Position numbers and translations under genes: made by a program. The notes below the pieces were generated by a model. That model saw only the letters and a list, made by a program, of their open reading frames with translations, ran no database searches and was not told the origin of the DNA. DNA of 12,049 bases from JAGXIT01 sp049293335 (lineage in GTDB: Bacteria; Patescibacteriota; Saccharimonadia; Saccharimonadales; UBA4665), in contig JBATSO010000029.1 of assembly GCA_049293335.1 (NCBI GenBank), forward strand, positions 1 to 12,049. The letters are read 5' to 3'. Positions 11,911-12,049 of the stretch are shown one piece after another (position 1 is the first letter of the stretch; the number at the start of each line of letters is the position of its first letter).

Positions 11911-12049
11911 GAAATGGTAACTGCTCACTACCCAAGCAGCGCAAGCTGCTGGAAATAACCCGTAGGGTTACTGGAGCTGCTGCGCCACGTAGTGGTGCAG
12001 AGCGACAGCACAGTAGCTAAAGCTTTGGCGCCCCGTTCGGTTTTGCTAC
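11911..12049. ncRNA. Candidate structured RNA, truncated by the window edge
   Basis: No protein gene is recognised here, but several stable hairpins follow one another. CCA(A)GCAGC / GCTGCTGG closes on a GCAA (GNRA-type) tetraloop (11932-11952). TAACCC / GGGTTA closes on GTA (11956-11970). A nine-base stem, CTGCGCCAC / GTGGTGCAG with one G-T pair, closes on GTA (11980-12000). Distant arms GTAGC (12013-12017) and GCTAC (12045-12049) could enclose a further domain. The strand is undecided, since the stems are nearly symmetric. It lacks the conserved words I would expect of RNase P RNA, tmRNA or SRP RNA. A cis-regulatory leader or a set of simple palindromic repeats is also possible. Confidence 0.4.

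Noticed and set aside
11931..12049. Open minus-strand frame running in from the right edge for about 39 codons to a TAG at 11930-11928
   Set aside because: The translation is rich in Thr/Ser with no recognisable motif, and the DNA is packed with palindromes that explain the lack of stops better than coding.
11911..12049. RNase P RNA, tmRNA or SRP RNA
   Set aside because: The conserved GAGGAAAGTCC word of RNase P RNA, the T-arm and tag region of tmRNA, and the conserved SRP RNA domain IV loop were not found on either strand.
1..12049. CRISPR array, insertion sequence, integrase or attachment site
   Set aside because: No regularly spaced repeats, no transposase or recombinase motifs, and no paired terminal inverted repeats or target duplications were seen.

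Overview
The window reads as ordinary bacterial chromosome. The most likely source is a Candidate Phyla Radiation bacterium, probably Candidatus Saccharibacteria (TM7). That assignment is an inference from compact packing, a divergent L27, short or absent mRNA leaders, and a cell-envelope gene set of FtsEX, a coiled-coil/CHAP hydrolase, a FemAB-like enzyme and a CtpA-like protease. No marker in the window proves the phylum.

Layout. 1-721 is a two-gene type II toxin-antitoxin operon (ribbon-helix-helix antitoxin and PIN-domain VapC/FitB-like toxin), with a repeated operator-like motif around its -10 box. 730-2436 is ftsE-ftsX, and 2611-3780 is a secreted coiled-coil/CHAP peptidoglycan hydrolase. 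Together these look like the division machine in which FtsEX controls a cell-wall hydrolase. 3777-4793 (minus) is a FemAB/FemX-like peptidoglycan-bridge aminoacyltransferase, convergent with the hydrolase and sharing a CTAG that carries both stop codons. 4871-6082 is a CtpA/Prc-type S41 protease with a PDZ domain, 6182-7789 is CTP synthase (pyrG), and 7916-8308 is a stand-alone receiver domain. 8369-11495 is the accessory part: a small Gly/Pro-rich protein, a 645-residue membrane protein with a lethal-factor-like HExxH peptidase domain, and a protein with an FHA-like phosphothreonine-binding domain. 11560-11832 (minus) is rpmA (ribosomal protein L27). The last ~150 bases contain no recognised gene but hold a chain of stable hairpins that looks like part of a structured RNA.

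The promoters are unusually readable. Four plus-strand genes (antitoxin, ftsE, response regulator, small protein) have a -10 box ending 6-7 bases before the ATG, so their mRNAs should begin at the start codon and be leaderless. Two more (FemAB and S41) have a 9-base gap. The metalloprotease, the FHA protein and rpmA instead have promoters 23-48 bases upstream plus a Shine-Dalgarno sequence. This split recurs across the window and fixes several start codons.

The best candidate for something undescribed is the 8369-11495 locus. It has three promoters of near-consensus TTGACT/TTGACA type, a predicted surface-exposed zinc peptidase tethered at both ends, and an FHA partner. In an epibiotic organism it could act at the host-contact surface, but that is inference. 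The second candidate is the structured RNA at the right edge. No transposase, integrase, tRNA, rRNA or CRISPR array was seen, and no gene-free stretch exceeds 300 bases.
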